Of a stretch of DNA of 64,000 nt, positions 16,778 through 26,631 are shown piece by piece. The notes under the pieces were generated by a model. The model was given only the letters and a program-made list of their open reading frames with translations, was not told where the DNA came from and made no database searches. This DNA comes from Clostridia bacterium. Lineage in GTDB: Bacteria; Bacillota; Clostridia; Oscillospirales; Acutalibacteraceae. Location: NCBI GenBank assembly GCA_900766585.1, contig CAAFVV010000003.1, positions 1-64,000 of the forward strand, in the 5' to 3' direction. A program made the position numbers and the translations under genes. Within the stretch, counting starts at the first letter, position 1, and the number at the start of each line of letters is the position of its first letter.

Positions 16778-17833
16778 ATGGATGTGACCCGTCGTGTATG
16801 TAAAGCCGTAAAGGTCGGCAATATCGTGATCGGCGGGGACGCCCCGATCGCGGTACAGTCGATGCTCAACGTGCCCGCCGCGGATGTGGAGGGCAACGTC
16901 CGGCAGGCGCGCGCACTGGAAGCCGCCGGGTGCGACATCGTCCGCGTGGCGGTGCCGGATAAGGCGGCGGTGCGCCTTGTGGATGCGCTCAAGCAGGCGG
17001 TGTCGATACCGGTTGTGGCGGATATTCACTTTGACTATACGCTCGCGCTGGACTGCGCGGCGGCGGGCGTGGATAAGATTCGCCTGAATCCTGGCAATAT
17101 CGGCGGGAACGATCATGTCCGCGCTGTCGCCGATGCCTGCAAAAGCCGTGGTATACCGATCCGCATCGGGGTCAACGGCGGCTCGCTCGAAAAGGAGATT
17201 CTGGCGAAATACGGACATCCCTGTGCCGCCGCTATGCGGGACAGCGCCTTGTATCATGCGTCGCTTCTCGAGCGGTGTGACTTTGATGATATTGTAATCT
17301 CGGTGAAATCCTCCGACGCGGCCGTGACAGTGGAGGCGTATGAGCTGGTGGCGGAGGCGTGTCCCTACCCGCTGCATGTCGGCGTGACCGAAGCCGGTAC
17401 GACGCGGCTCGGTATCATTAAATCGGCGGCGGGCATCGGTTCGCTGCTTCTGCACGGCATCGGCGATACGATCCGTGTATCACTGACGGCGTCCCCGCTG
17501 GAAGAGGTCACGGCGGGACAGGATCTGCTGTCCGTCCTCGGACTGCGGCAGACGGGCGCCCGCCTGATCTCCTGCCCGACCTGCGGCCGCACGGCGGTGG
17601 ACCTGATCGGCATTGCGGGCGAGGTTGAAAAGCGGCTGAAAGCCGTGAACAAGCCCATTACCGTTGCGGTGATGGGCTGTGTGGTCAACGGCCCCGGCGA
17701 GGCGCGTGAAGCGGATGTCGGGCTTGCGGGCGGAAAGGGAAAGATGGCGCTGTTCCGAAAGGGACAGGTGCTGCGCACGGTGGCGGAAGCCGATGCGGTG
17801 GACGAATTGATGCGCGAGATTGAGCAGCTGTAG
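16778..17833 (+). CDS. ispG: 4-hydroxy-3-methylbut-2-enyl diphosphate synthase (flavodoxin) IspG
   Basis: Penultimate MEP-pathway step, an iron-sulfur enzyme. The TIM-barrel half contains IRLNPGNIGG and RIGVNGGS. The C-terminal cluster domain has the [4Fe-4S] ligands C266-P-T-C269 and C301 in MGCVVNGPGEA. The 351-residue length is that of the short bacterial form. It follows rseP after 16 bp with GGGGAGG upstream. Confidence 0.96.
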   Translation: MDVTRRVCKAVKVGNIVIGGDAPIAVQSMLNVPAADVEGNVRQARALEAAGCDIVRVAVPDKAAVRLVDALKQAVSIPVVADIHFDYTLALDCAAAGVDKIRLNPGNIGGNDHVRAVADACKSRGIPIRIGVNGGSLEKEILAKYGHPCAAAMRDSALYHASLLERCDFDDIVISVKSSDAAVTVEAYELVAEACPYPLHVGVTEAGTTRLGIIKSAAGIGSLLLHGIGDTIRVSLTASPLEEVTAGQDLLSVLGLRQTGARLISCPTCGRTAVDLIGIAGEVEKRLKAVNKPITVAVMGCVVNGPGEAREADVGLAGGKGKMALFRKGQVLRTVAEADAVDELMREIEQL

Positions 17834-17944
17834 AGCGGATGGAAAACAGATGTCCCGAAAACGGTTCATTCCTTTTGATAGACTGTGTAAAAACAGATAA
17901 GGAGCGAACGTGGGATGGTGCATAAAAACAAGGAGACAGGTCGC

Positions 17945-20900
17945 ATGGCAGATAGTACATTCAAAGAGGTGTTCGGGGCATATCTGCCCGATGCGGATCA
18001 AGCGGGAGCAATTGGCGAGGCGGTGGTTACCGCCCTGACCGTGCGCCGGAATACGCGGGAGATGGAGATCACGCTCCGTTTTCCCGCTTTTGTTGCCCCT
18101 GTCGAGCTGACAAAGGCGGAAAAGGCGCTCAGTGCGGCATTTTCACTGTCGCGCACGGTGATTCTCCCGCAGTATCCCGCCGAGACGCTGACACCGGAGG
18201 CGCTGACGGCGCTCGTCCCCGTCTGGCGGCAGCGCGCCGCCGCCGTCAACGGCAATCTGGAGGGCGCTGCCTTTACCGTGGAGGATACGACGGTGACGGT
18301 TTCGCTGACTCACGGCGGGCGCGAGGTGCTGGAGAGCACGGGAAGCGACCGTGTGCTGGAGGAGGTCCTCCGGCAGTTTTTTCATGTGCAGAAAAAAGTG
18401 TGCTTTGCCGGGCAGACTGAGGTGGACACCGAGGGGGAGCACTATAAAGCCCTGATGGAGAAAGCGCAGCAGGAGGAGGCAGCGCGCCTGGAAGCGGCGC
18501 GTGCGGCTGCTGCCGCGCAGCCGCAGTCGGGCGGCGCCCCCGCGCCGGCGGGTACGCCGCACAAGCCGCGGGCAACAGATACCACGGTGCGTCCGCAAAG
18601 CGGGCTGGGGTTTTATCCCGAGTCAGCAATGCCGCTGTTTGGCGGCGCGATCCGCGAGCTGCCGCAGAAGCTGCAGGGGCTTCTCGCTGACGGATCTCCC
18701 GTGACGGTATGGGGCGAGGTGTTCGGCTATGAGACGCGCACCTTCCGCGAGGGAACGCGCATCCGCCACAATTTCAATATCACCGATAAGACGGATTCCA
18801 TCTCCGCCTGCCTCTGGACAGATCAGACCCGTGTGCGCGACAAGGATAAGCGCGAGGGCATGGCGGATTTTAAAGACGGCATGACCGTTTGGATGACCGG
18901 TACCTATGAATACGACGATTATCTCCACACCAATGTGTTCTCACCGATGGCGATGTCGGTTGTGACGCCCTACAAGCGGCAGGACCTTGCCAAAGAGAAG
19001 CGCGTGGAGCTGCATATGCACACGAAAATGTCGCAGATGGACGCGGTCAGCGATGCCGAAAAGCTGGTGCTTCGTGCCGCTTCGTGGGGACACAAGGCGG
19101 TGGCGATCACCGACCACGGTGTGGTGCAGGCGTTCCCCGAGGCGATGAACGCCGCGGCGGCCGCCAAGAAAAAGGGCAACGAGATCAAGATCCTCTACGG
19201 TGTCGAGGCGTATTATCTGGATGACAGCATCGGCGCGGTCGACGGGATCTGCGATACGCCGTTTGACGGAGAGGTCATCGTGTTCGATACCGAGACGACC
19301 GGCCTGAACCCGCAGACGGAGCGGCTGACCGAGATCGGCGCCGTGCGGATGATAAACGGCGAGATCGTGGAGGAATTTGATACATTTGTCAATGCCGGAA
19401 AGCCGATCCCGCCGAAGATCACCGAGCTGACCGGCATAACGGACGCTATGGTAGCTGACGCGCCGGACGAGGCGGAGGCGCTGCGCCTGTTTGCGGAGTT
19501 TTGCGGCGACGCCAGATTGCTGGTAGCCCATAATGCCCCGTTTGACGCCGGATTTATGCGCGAAACGGCGCGGCGGGTCGGCTTTGAATACCCGTTTGTC
19601 CATCTGGATACGCTGGCGATCTGCCGCAATCTGTATCCGGATCTCAAAAACCACAAGCTCAACACCGTGGCGGACTATCTCAAGCTCCCGCCGTTTAACC
19701 ATCACCGCGCTTGTGACGATGCCCGCGAGCTGGGGCTGATCTTCACGCACCTGATCAAGGATATGAAGGATCTGCGCGGTATTCACCATGCGGGTGAGGT
19801 CAACGAGGCCATTTCCGGCGTCGACCCGAAAAAAACGCGCCCGTATCACCTGATCATCCTCGCCCAAAACCTCAAGGGGCTGAAAAACCTCTACAAACTG
19901 ATCTCCTGGTCGCATCTGCACAATTTCTACAAGCGCCCCCGCATCACGCGGACCAAGCTGATGGAATACCGCGAGGGGCTGCTGATCGGCAGTGCGTGCG
20001 AGCAGGGTGAGCTGTTTAAAGCCGTCCGCGAAAACCGGCCGTTTGACAAGCTGTGCGAGATGGCGAAGTTTTATGACTTTCTGGAGATCCAGCCGCTCGG
20101 CAACAACCGCTTTATGCTGCGCCCGCAAAAGGGCAAGAACGGCGAAATGATTCCGCCGGAGGTGAAGTCCGAGGAACAGCTCCGCGATTTCAACCGCACG
20201 ATCGTGCGGCTTGGCGAAAAGCTGAACATACCGGTCTGTGCGACCTGCGACGTCCATTTCATGGATCCGGAGGATGAGGTGTTCCGCCGGATTCTGCAGG
20301 CGGGACAGGGCTTTTCCGACGCTGACTCTCAGGCGCCGCTGTATTTCCGCACGACCGAGGAGATGCTGGAGGAATTTGCATATCTCGGCGAAGAAAAGGC
20401 GTATGAGGTCGTCGTGACCAATACAAACCTCATTGCCGACCGCATAGAATCCTTCCGCCCGATTCCGGAGGGTACATTCCCGCCGCACATCGACGGTGCG
20501 GATGAGGAATTGCAGCAGATCTGCTGGGATCGCGCTAAGGAGATCTACGGCGACCCGCTGCCTGAGGTCGTGTCACAGCGTCTGGATAAGGAGCTGACGT
20601 CGATCGTGACCCATGGCTTTGCCGTTTTGTACATGATCGCGCAGAAGCTCGTGAAAAACTCGGTGGACAACGGCTATTTGGTCGGCTCCCGAGGCTCGGT
20701 CGGCTCCTCCTTTGTCGCCAGCATGGCGGGCATTTCCGAGGTCAATCCGCTTCCGCCGCATTATTACTGCAAAAAGTGCCGCTATTCCGAATTTTTCCTC
20801 AAGGGGGAGGTCGGCTCCGGCTTCGATCTGCCGGAAAAGGTCTGTCCGCAGTGCGGCGCTCCGCTCGCACGTGACGGCCACGAGATCCCGTTTGAGACCT

Positions 20901-22375
20901 TTCTGGGCTTTAAGGGCGATAAATCTCCGGATATTGACTTAAACTTCGCCAGCGAGTACCAGACGCGCGCCCACCGCTATACCGAGACGCTGTTCGGCAA
21001 GGATCATGTGTTCAAAGCAGGCACGATCGGCACATTGGCGGATAAGACGGCGTTTGGCTATGTGAAAAAGTATGCGGAGGAACGCGGGCTGACCTTCGGC
21101 AATGCCGAGATGAACCGCCTCTCTGCGGGCTGCACCGGCATCAAGCGCACGACCGGTCAGCATCCCGGCGGCATGGTCGTTGTGCCGAATGATTATGAGG
21201 CAGAGGATTTCTGCCCGGTGCAGCATCCGGCGGACGATCCGAACTCCGAGGTCATCACGACCCACTTTGACTTTCACTCCATCCACGATACCATTCTGAA
21301 GCTCGATAACCTCGGGCATGTCATTCCTACAATCTACAAATATCTTGAGGAATACACAGGGATCCCGGTCATGGAGGTCAACATGTCTGACCCCGATGTA
21401 TACCGGCTGTTTACCTCGCCCGAGCCGCTCGGCGTGACACCTGAGCAGATCGACTGTGAGACCGGTACCCTGTCCATCCCCGAGATGGGTACGCCGTTTG
21501 TGCGGCAGATGCTTCTGGAATGTAAACCCAAGACCTTTGCCGATCTGCTGCAGATCTCCGGCCTGTCCCACGGCACGGACGTCTGGCTCGGCAACGCGCA
21601 GGAGCTGATCAAGGCGGGCACCTGCACGATTTCCGAGGTTATCGGTACGCGTGACAGCATTATGACCTATCTGATGCACAAGGGTGTAGAGCCGCAGATG
21701 GCGTTTAAGATCATGGAATCCGTGCGTAAGGGTATGGTCGCCAAGGGCAAGATCGCGCCGGAGGTATGGGAACAGATGGAGGCGGCGATGCGTGAGCACA
21801 ACGTGCCCGACTGGTATCTGGAGTCCTGTAAAAAGATCATGTACATGTTCCCGAAGGCACACGCCGCCGCCTATATCATTGCCGCGCTGCGTGTTGCCTG
21901 GTATAAGGTACATCGTCCCTCTGCCTACTATGCGGCGTATTTCACCGGCCGCGGCGAAGATTTTGACGCGGAGATTGTGCAGCAGGGGGTCCACGGCGTG
22001 CGGGCGAAGATGATGGAGCTTCGCGCCAAGGGCAAGGAAGCCACCGCGAAGGAGCAGTCCATGGCGGATGCGCTGCAGATTGTCAATGAGGCCATGCAGC
22101 GCGGTATCCGCTTTTTGCCGGTCGACCTGTATAAGTCGCACTTCTACAAGTTCCTCCTGGAGGACGATGCCATCCGCCTGCCGTATACGGCGGTCAAGGG
22201 CCTGGGCGGCGCGGCGGCACAGGGACTGTATGATGCCGCTCACAGCGGTGAGACCTTTATCTCCTGCGATGACCTGCAAAACCGCAGCGGCATTTCCAAA
22301 GCGGTGGTCGAATCGCTGCGCCAGCTCGGCGCACTCGGCGACCTGCCTGCTACCAGTCAGATGAGCTTTTTCTGA
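17945..22375 (+). CDS. polC: DNA polymerase III PolC-type alpha subunit
   Basis: Replicative polymerase of low-GC Gram-positive bacteria. Domains in order: N-terminal region, Ala-rich linker, OB fold (from about residue 225), PHP domain beginning HMHT near 356, DEDD 3'-5' exonuclease (VFDTETTGLNP near 446), a zinc site CxxC...CxxC near 941-968, and the polymerase core with PDIDLNF near 994 and HPGGMVVVP. From this start it has 1476 residues. Two starts each have their own AAGGAG site: ATG 17915 and ATG 17945, ten codons apart; the second gives the usual N-terminus. Confidence 0.97.
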   Translation: MADSTFKEVFGAYLPDADQAGAIGEAVVTALTVRRNTREMEITLRFPAFVAPVELTKAEKALSAAFSLSRTVILPQYPAETLTPEALTALVPVWRQRAAAVNGNLEGAAFTVEDTTVTVSLTHGGREVLESTGSDRVLEEVLRQFFHVQKKVCFAGQTEVDTEGEHYKALMEKAQQEEAARLEAARAAAAAQPQSGGAPAPAGTPHKPRATDTTVRPQSGLGFYPESAMPLFGGAIRELPQKLQGLLADGSPVTVWGEVFGYETRTFREGTRIRHNFNITDKTDSISACLWTDQTRVRDKDKREGMADFKDGMTVWMTGTYEYDDYLHTNVFSPMAMSVVTPYKRQDLAKEKRVELHMHTKMSQMDAVSDAEKLVLRAASWGHKAVAITDHGVVQAFPEAMNAAAAAKKKGNEIKILYGVEAYYLDDSIGAVDGICDTPFDGEVIVFDTETTGLNPQTERLTEIGAVRMINGEIVEEFDTFVNAGKPIPPKITELTGITDAMVADAPDEAEALRLFAEFCGDARLLVAHNAPFDAGFMRETARRVGFEYPFVHLDTLAICRNLYPDLKNHKLNTVADYLKLPPFNHHRACDDARELGLIFTHLIKDMKDLRGIHHAGEVNEAISGVDPKKTRPYHLIILAQNLKGLKNLYKLISWSHLHNFYKRPRITRTKLMEYREGLLIGSACEQGELFKAVRENRPFDKLCEMAKFYDFLEIQPLGNNRFMLRPQKGKNGEMIPPEVKSEEQLRDFNRTIVRLGEKLNIPVCATCDVHFMDPEDEVFRRILQAGQGFSDADSQAPLYFRTTEEMLEEFAYLGEEKAYEVVVTNTNLIADRIESFRPIPEGTFPPHIDGADEELQQICWDRAKEIYGDPLPEVVSQRLDKELTSIVTHGFAVLYMIAQKLVKNSVDNGYLVGSRGSVGSSFVASMAGISEVNPLPPHYYCKKCRYSEFFLKGEVGSGFDLPEKVCPQCGAPLARDGHEIPFETFLGFKGDKSPDIDLNFASEYQTRAHRYTETLFGKDHVFKAGTIGTLADKTAFGYVKKYAEERGLTFGNAEMNRLSAGCTGIKRTTGQHPGGMVVVPNDYEAEDFCPVQHPADDPNSEVITTHFDFHSIHDTILKLDNLGHVIPTIYKYLEEYTGIPVMEVNMSDPDVYRLFTSPEPLGVTPEQIDCETGTLSIPEMGTPFVRQMLLECKPKTFADLLQISGLSHGTDVWLGNAQELIKAGTCTISEVIGTRDSIMTYLMHKGVEPQMAFKIMESVRKGMVAKGKIAPEVWEQMEAAMREHNVPDWYLESCKKIMYMFPKAHAAAYIIAALRVAWYKVHRPSAYYAAYFTGRGEDFDAEIVQQGVHGVRAKMMELRAKGKEATAKEQSMADALQIVNEAMQRGIRFLPVDLYKSHFYKFLLEDDAIRLPYTAVKGLGGAAAQGLYDAAHSGETFISCDDLQNRSGISKAVVESLRQLGALGDLPATSQMSFF

Positions 22376-22511
22376 CCGAATCCGCCCGGCGAAAACCACC
22401 CGGGCAGCAGGCATTTCCGTCGGCGTTGTCATTTTCGGACAGCGTCGGCGGAAATATGCCGGGAAGATCCGGGCGGGGATTGCGAAAAACGAAAAAAACT
22501 GCATTTTCCAC

Positions 22512-22540
22512 TTGACAACAGCGCCCGCTTTCGCTATAAT
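22512..22540 (+). promoter_or_regulatory. Promoter of tRNA-Lys
   Basis: Consensus -35 TTGACA (22512-22517), 17-bp spacer, consensus -10 TATAAT (22535-22540), 20 bp before the tRNA. Confidence 0.92.
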
Positions 22541-22560
22541 AGATAAGCGCTGTTTGATAC

Positions 22561-22636
22561 GACTCATTAGCTCAGTTGGCAGAGCACCTGACTTTTAATC
22601 AGGGTGTCCGGGGTTCAAATCCCCGATGGGTCACCA
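22561..22636 (+). tRNA. tRNA-Lys(TTT)
   Basis: Complete cloverleaf: acceptor GACTCAT/ATGGGTC, D-arm TAGCTCAGTTGGCAGAGCA, anticodon stem CCTGA/TCAGG with loop CTTTTAA (anticodon TTT), T-arm GGGTTCAAATCCC, discriminator A and encoded CCA. It has its own promoter and terminator, so it is a single-gene unit. Confidence 0.97.
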
Positions 22637-22640
22637 AAAA

Positions 22641-22667
22641 GGGCTTGCCTTTGGCAAGTCCTTTTTT
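22641..22667 (+). terminator. Terminator of tRNA-Lys
   Basis: GGGCTTGCC and GGCAAGTCC form a 9-bp stem with a TTT loop and are followed by TTTTTT. Confidence 0.92.
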
Positions 22668-22710
22668 CTATGAATTCGGTTTACTGTTCCGATTAAAACG
22701 CCAAAGCGAA

Positions 22711-22736
22711 AAGCCTCATTCACGGGAATGAGGCTT
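22711..22736. terminator. Perfect 11-bp inverted repeat between convergent units
   Basis: AAGCCTCATTC and GAATGAGGCTT with a 4-nt loop, flanked by A-rich and T-rich ends. It can act in either direction between tRNA-Lys and the minus-strand alcohol dehydrogenase. Confidence 0.6.
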
Positions 22737-22748
22737 TTGCTTATACCG

Positions 22749-22787
22749 AAAAAAGCGGGAGACACCTCACAAGGAAGCGTCTCCCGC
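22749..22787 (-). terminator. Terminator of the flavoredoxin-alcohol dehydrogenase operon
   Basis: On the minus strand GCGGGAGAC...GTCTCCCGC forms a 9-bp stem with a 15-nt loop and is followed by TTTTTTC. Confidence 0.85.
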
Positions 22788-22813
22788 CAAAGCGGTTTTT
22801 ACCTGCGGACAAA

Positions 22814-23977
22814 TTACAGAGAAGCCTGCAAAATGGCGAGAATGTCCGCCTCGGTCAGCGGCGCCCAGGCCTTGTCCAGTCCCTCATTTTCGGCGATGTG
22901 GTGCGCCATTTCGGACAGGCGGCTCTCGTCGATGCCAACCTCGCGCAGGTGCATCGGCATACCGAACGACTCAAACAGGGCATAGACCGCGCGAATGGTC
23001 TCCTGTGCGATCTCCGCCTCGGGCAGTGCCGCGTCAATGCCGAAAATGTTGACACCGAAGCGGACAAACCGCTCGATGGTGTCATCGTTTAAAATATGCG
23101 CCATCCAGCACGGCGTCAGGATCGCCAGCCCCTCGCCGTGGGTGATGTCATAATAGGCACTGAGCGCATGCTCCATGCCGTGACACGGCCAGCCGGAATA
23201 GCTGTTGCCGATGGAGAGAATGCCGTTGCAGGCAAGCGAGCAGTCCACCATAAATTCGCCGCGCGCCGCGTAGTTATCCGGCTCGCGCAGGGCGATGCGG
23301 GCATTTTTGATCAGGCTCTTGATAGCGGATTCGCACATGCCGTCCGCGAGATCGCTGTGCGCGCCGCAGAAATACTGCTCCATGATATGGTTGATCGCGT
23401 CGGCGGCGCCGGCAGCGGTCTGCTTTTTCGAGACAGAGAAGGTGTAGCGTGGATCGAGGAACGATACCTTCGGGAACAGCAGCTCGTCAAGATAGCCGAC
23501 CTTGTCGTTTGTCTCGGTGCGGGAAATAACGCAGCCGCTGTCATATTCCGAGCCGGTGGCAGCCAGCGTCAGAATGTCCACCAGCGGCAGAGCCGCTTTG
23601 GCTTTGACGCGGTAGGTGATCAGATCCCACGGCTCGCCGTCATACAGCGCACCGGCGCAGATGGCTTTGGAGCAGTCGAGCACGCTGCCGCCGCCGACCG
23701 CCAGCACGACGTCGATATGGTGCGCTTTGCAGAGCCGCACGCCCTCCAAAACGCTGGTGGTATATTTCGGGTTCGGCTCAATGCCGGACAGCTCGACCAC
23801 CTCAAAGCCGTCAAGCTGCCGCAGAACCTCATCGTAAAGCCCGATGGACTTGATGCTCCCGCCGCCGTAGGTCAGCAGTACGCGTTTGCCAAACGGCGCC
23901 AGCTCTGCGGCGAGCTTGTCCACGGCACCCTTGCCGAAGATCAGCTTTGTCGGTGTGCAATAGGTGAAATTTTCCAT
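22814..23977 (-). CDS. Iron-containing alcohol dehydrogenase (BdhA/YqhD-like)
   Basis: Reduces aldehydes to alcohols with NAD(P)H in the cytoplasm. The 387-residue protein has the nucleotide loops TYGGGSIKS and AVGGGSVLDCSK and metal-binding GAADAINHIMEQYF, CHGMEHALSAYYDITHGEG. GGGSIKxxG is typical of the NADPH-using butanol dehydrogenase/YqhD branch. It lies 43 bp after the flavoredoxin gene on the same strand with AAAGGATG upstream, so both are read from the promoter at 24652-24681. A second, more distant family member is at 36124-37269. The substrate is not visible. Confidence 0.9.
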   Translation of the reverse strand: MENFTYCTPTKLIFGKGAVDKLAAELAPFGKRVLLTYGGGSIKSIGLYDEVLRQLDGFEVVELSGIEPNPKYTTSVLEGVRLCKAHHIDVVLAVGGGSVLDCSKAICAGALYDGEPWDLITYRVKAKAALPLVDILTLAATGSEYDSGCVISRTETNDKVGYLDELLFPKVSFLDPRYTFSVSKKQTAAGAADAINHIMEQYFCGAHSDLADGMCESAIKSLIKNARIALREPDNYAARGEFMVDCSLACNGILSIGNSYSGWPCHGMEHALSAYYDITHGEGLAILTPCWMAHILNDDTIERFVRFGVNIFGIDAALPEAEIAQETIRAVYALFESFGMPMHLREVGIDESRLSEMAHHIAENEGLDKAWAPLTEADILAILQASL

Positions 23978-24020
23978 GGTGCAGACATCCTTTCTCTGTA
24001 TTTCTCCAAGGAGTGACCGC

Positions 24021-24581
24021 TTATTTCAGCGATTTTCCGATGTGAAACGCCTGTGCGACCGTCTCGCCGAGCGCCACATAGGTGTTGTGGAACGGGTCGA
24101 AGGTGATCGGGCGGGCTTTTTGCAGATCAATGCTACCGTCTGCATCCAGCACGCGTTCATCCGCACTGACGTTGCGGATCTCGCCGACCAGCCGGCCGGT
24201 TTCGGGGTCATAGCTTTTCAGTGTGCACTCCACGGCGATCGGCAGCTCGTCGATCAGCGGCGCGTCGACAAATTCCGCATGAGTGGCGTGAAAACCGGCT
24301 TTTTCCCATTTGTCCGGCACGGTATTGCCAGAGGCCAGCCCGACATAGTCGCAGGCCGCCGCATGGTCAACATCCGCCATGCTGACGGTAAATGCCCGTT
24401 TTTTCAGAATATTCTGCGTGGTCTTGTGTCCCGCACTGATGCAAAGCGACAGCTCGCGGTCGTCGCTGATCCCGCCCCACGCCGCGTTCATGGCGTTCGG
24501 GCGGCCGCTTTCATCATAGGCAGCCAGAATAAAAACCGGCTGCGGGTAGGTATAGGGCTTTGCTCCGAAATTTTTGCGCAT
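24021..24581 (-). CDS. Flavin reductase-like / flavoredoxin protein
   Basis: A 186-residue FMN-binding split-barrel protein of the flavin reductase-like family. AAYDESGRPNAMNAAWGG and LCISAGHKTTQNI match the FMN-binding strands, and NILKKRAFTVSMADVDH follows. Such proteins pass electrons to partner oxidoreductases. It is the first gene of a two-gene operon with the iron alcohol dehydrogenase; AACAGGAGGTC lies before the ATG. The leader contains a CGGCGGC...GCCGCCG hairpin. Confidence 0.88.
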   Translation of the reverse strand: MRKNFGAKPYTYPQPVFILAAYDESGRPNAMNAAWGGISDDRELSLCISAGHKTTQNILKKRAFTVSMADVDHAAACDYVGLASGNTVPDKWEKAGFHATHAEFVDAPLIDELPIAVECTLKSYDPETGRLVGEIRNVSADERVLDADGSIDLQKARPITFDPFHNTYVALGETVAQAFHIGKSLK

Positions 24582-24651
24582 ACGGTTGACCTCCTGTTCG
24601 GATCGCTGATTTTCGGGCGGCGGCAGATGTCGTGCCGCCGTTGCTGTTATC

Positions 24652-24681
24652 AGTATACACAGCCTGCCCGATGGGAATCAA
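24652..24681 (-). promoter_or_regulatory. Promoter of the flavoredoxin-alcohol dehydrogenase operon
   Basis: On the minus strand: -35 TTGATT (24681-24676), 18-bp spacer, -10 TATACT (24657-24652) with an upstream TGTG. It lies 19 bp downstream of the flippase gene's stop. Confidence 0.7.
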
Positions 24682-24699
24682 GAGGAAATTGAAAAATAT

Positions 24700-26337
24700 T
24701 TATGAATTTTCGGTAAAAGCGGTCAGCGGAGGCAGCGCCGTGCCGATGCGCCCGGTGGGCGGGTCGTTCGGCTCAGTAGGCAAAGCGGCGGCGGGGACGG
24801 CGGTGCGCCGGGGGCGTACACCGGGAAACAGATCGGTTTTACGGATACAGCCCAGGCAAAAGGTGAGCAGGATATAGGCAGCCAGCAGGGCGATCGCAAG
24901 AAGCGCTGCGGTAAGATAGTTTTCCGTCTGCACGACGCCGCCGCGGGTCAGCAGTACCGTGAAAACAGAGGCAGTCAGTGCGGCGGAAAGGGCGGGACCG
25001 AGCAGCCAGCGCCACAGGCAGAAGCGGACGCCGGTGACGGCGAGCAGATGGCGCAGATTCAGAAAACAGGAGAGCAGATTGCTCAGCAGCATCACAAACA
25101 GGAAGCCCGCCATGCCGAAATGCGGAAGCAGTATCACGGTCAGCAGGATCCGCACGGCGGAATCCACCACGCAGAACCGCAATGTCGCCGTCTGCCTGCC
25201 CAGACCCTTGAGCAGACCGTCGGCAGTGCTTTCGGTGTACATGGCGGGCACAAGCGGGGACAGCACTGTCAGAAACATGCCGACCTCATCGCTGCGGTAT
25301 AAAAGTCTGCCGATCGGGAAAGCCAGCACGGCAAAAACAGTGGCAAACCCGGTCGATGCCCATAGCGTCAGCTGCAGCGTGCGGGATACGACCGACTGCA
25401 TGCGGGCGGTTTGCCCGCGGGACTGTGCTTCGCTCATCTCGGGGATTAACAGGGTCGAAAAGGCGGTCAGCAGGGATGAGGGGAAAAACAAAAGCGGCAG
25501 CGCCATCCCCTTGAGTGTGCCGAAGGAGGCGAGGGACTGTTCGCGGCTGCCGGTATACAGCGTGAGCCGCTGTGGGACGAGCAGATTTTCCGCCGTATGC
25601 AGTAAAGTGGTCAGTGTCCGGCCTGCGGTGAGCGGGGCGGCAATGGCGGCAAAGGGACGCAGCAGGGGGCGATGCGGGGAGGATGACGGCAAAAATTTGC
25701 GCTGTCGGCGGCGGTCTTGGCCGTAGCAGCCCGCCATAAACAGACAGGAGGCAATTTCCGCAGCGGTGTCGCCGATCAGGATACAGGCACAGCAGCGGGC
25801 GATGTCCCCCTGAGCAAAGCGGGAGAGCAGCAGCCAGATGCAGCCGATGCGGCAGAGCTGTTCGAGAATCTGTGCCGCCGAGCTGCCCGACACCCGCCGA
25901 CGCGCCAAAAAGTACCCCTTCAGACAGGCGGAGGTCCCCATAAACGGCAGACCGATGCCGAGGATCCGCAGGGCGGGCACGGCGCGGATGTCCCGCAGAA
26001 AAAAGCGGGCGATCGGCTCGGCGGCGGCGGTCACGCCGATAAGGGACAGGGTGCCGATGCCGATGCTCAGCAGGATGGCAAAGCGCATCAGCCGCCGCAG
26101 TGAGGCGCGGCTGCCCCGCACCAGCTCCTCGGTGACCAGCCGCGTGACGGCGGTGGAGATGCCGCAGGTGGACAGCGTCGAGACCAGCAGGTAGACCGAC
26201 AGAATGAGCTGATACACCCCCATGCCCTCCGCGCCGACGGCGTTGGACATATAGATGCGAAACAACATGCCCAGAAACCGCAAAAGCAGTGAGGTGACCG
26301 TGAGGATCGCCGCATTTTTTACAAAGGATGAGCGCAA
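24700..26337 (-). CDS. SpoVB-like oligosaccharide/lipid flippase (MVF superfamily)
   Basis: A 545-residue polytopic membrane protein with about 13-14 hydrophobic segments. The N-terminal LLRFLGMLFRIYMSNAVGAE and MGVYQLILSVYLL match stage V sporulation protein B / MurJ-like flippases. Such proteins move lipid-linked sugars or peptidoglycan precursors across the membrane. The TTG start is chosen because GGGAGGG lies 7 bp upstream and the N-terminus then fits the family. The C-terminal ~35 residues are polar. It stands alone, transcribed away from the glycogen operon; whether the organism sporulates cannot be judged here. Confidence 0.85.
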   Translation of the reverse strand: MRSSFVKNAAILTVTSLLLRFLGMLFRIYMSNAVGAEGMGVYQLILSVYLLVSTLSTCGISTAVTRLVTEELVRGSRASLRRLMRFAILLSIGIGTLSLIGVTAAAEPIARFFLRDIRAVPALRILGIGLPFMGTSACLKGYFLARRRVSGSSAAQILEQLCRIGCIWLLLSRFAQGDIARCCACILIGDTAAEIASCLFMAGCYGQDRRRQRKFLPSSSPHRPLLRPFAAIAAPLTAGRTLTTLLHTAENLLVPQRLTLYTGSREQSLASFGTLKGMALPLLFFPSSLLTAFSTLLIPEMSEAQSRGQTARMQSVVSRTLQLTLWASTGFATVFAVLAFPIGRLLYRSDEVGMFLTVLSPLVPAMYTESTADGLLKGLGRQTATLRFCVVDSAVRILLTVILLPHFGMAGFLFVMLLSNLLSCFLNLRHLLAVTGVRFCLWRWLLGPALSAALTASVFTVLLTRGGVVQTENYLTAALLAIALLAAYILLTFCLGCIRKTDLFPGVRPRRTAVPAAALPTEPNDPPTGRIGTALPPLTAFTENS

Positions 26338-26548
26338 GACCGGTCCCTCCCTGTTGTCGGATTACTTCCATATATATGCCGCTTCCTGCGGGATCATGAG
26401 CGTAAAAATTTGCACAATATGCACAATTCGGCAGGATTCCCCTTGTACGGATAGCACGCAGCGTCAAATGCATGGGAAAATATTGTGAAAAGTGTGCAAA
26501 CTTGTCGATTGGCGGAAGATTAAATTCAAATAAAAATCCGAAAACCCC

Positions 26549-26577
26549 TTGATTTTTGCCGCCGGATTTGGTACTAT
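26549..26577 (+). promoter_or_regulatory. Promoter of the glycogen operon
   Basis: -35 TTGATT (26549-26554), 17-bp spacer, -10 TACTAT (26572-26577), 54 bp before the glgC ATG, which has GGAGG upstream. Confidence 0.65.
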
Positions 26578-26631
26578 ATAGAAAACAATCGGGAAAGGAT
26601 ACTGTCCTTTCACCTCCCGGAGGTAAGGCAA

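Noticed and set aside
22376..22500. Hairpins after polC as a terminator
   Set aside because: The inverted repeats have mismatches and no T-run; not reported as a terminator.
26411..26427. Direct repeat TGCACAAT-A-TGCACAAT upstream of the flippase
   Set aside because: Short, AT-rich, not placed against a convincing promoter.
26480..26502. TTGTGA half-site as a possible Rex box before glgC
   Set aside because: The second half does not match TCACAA.
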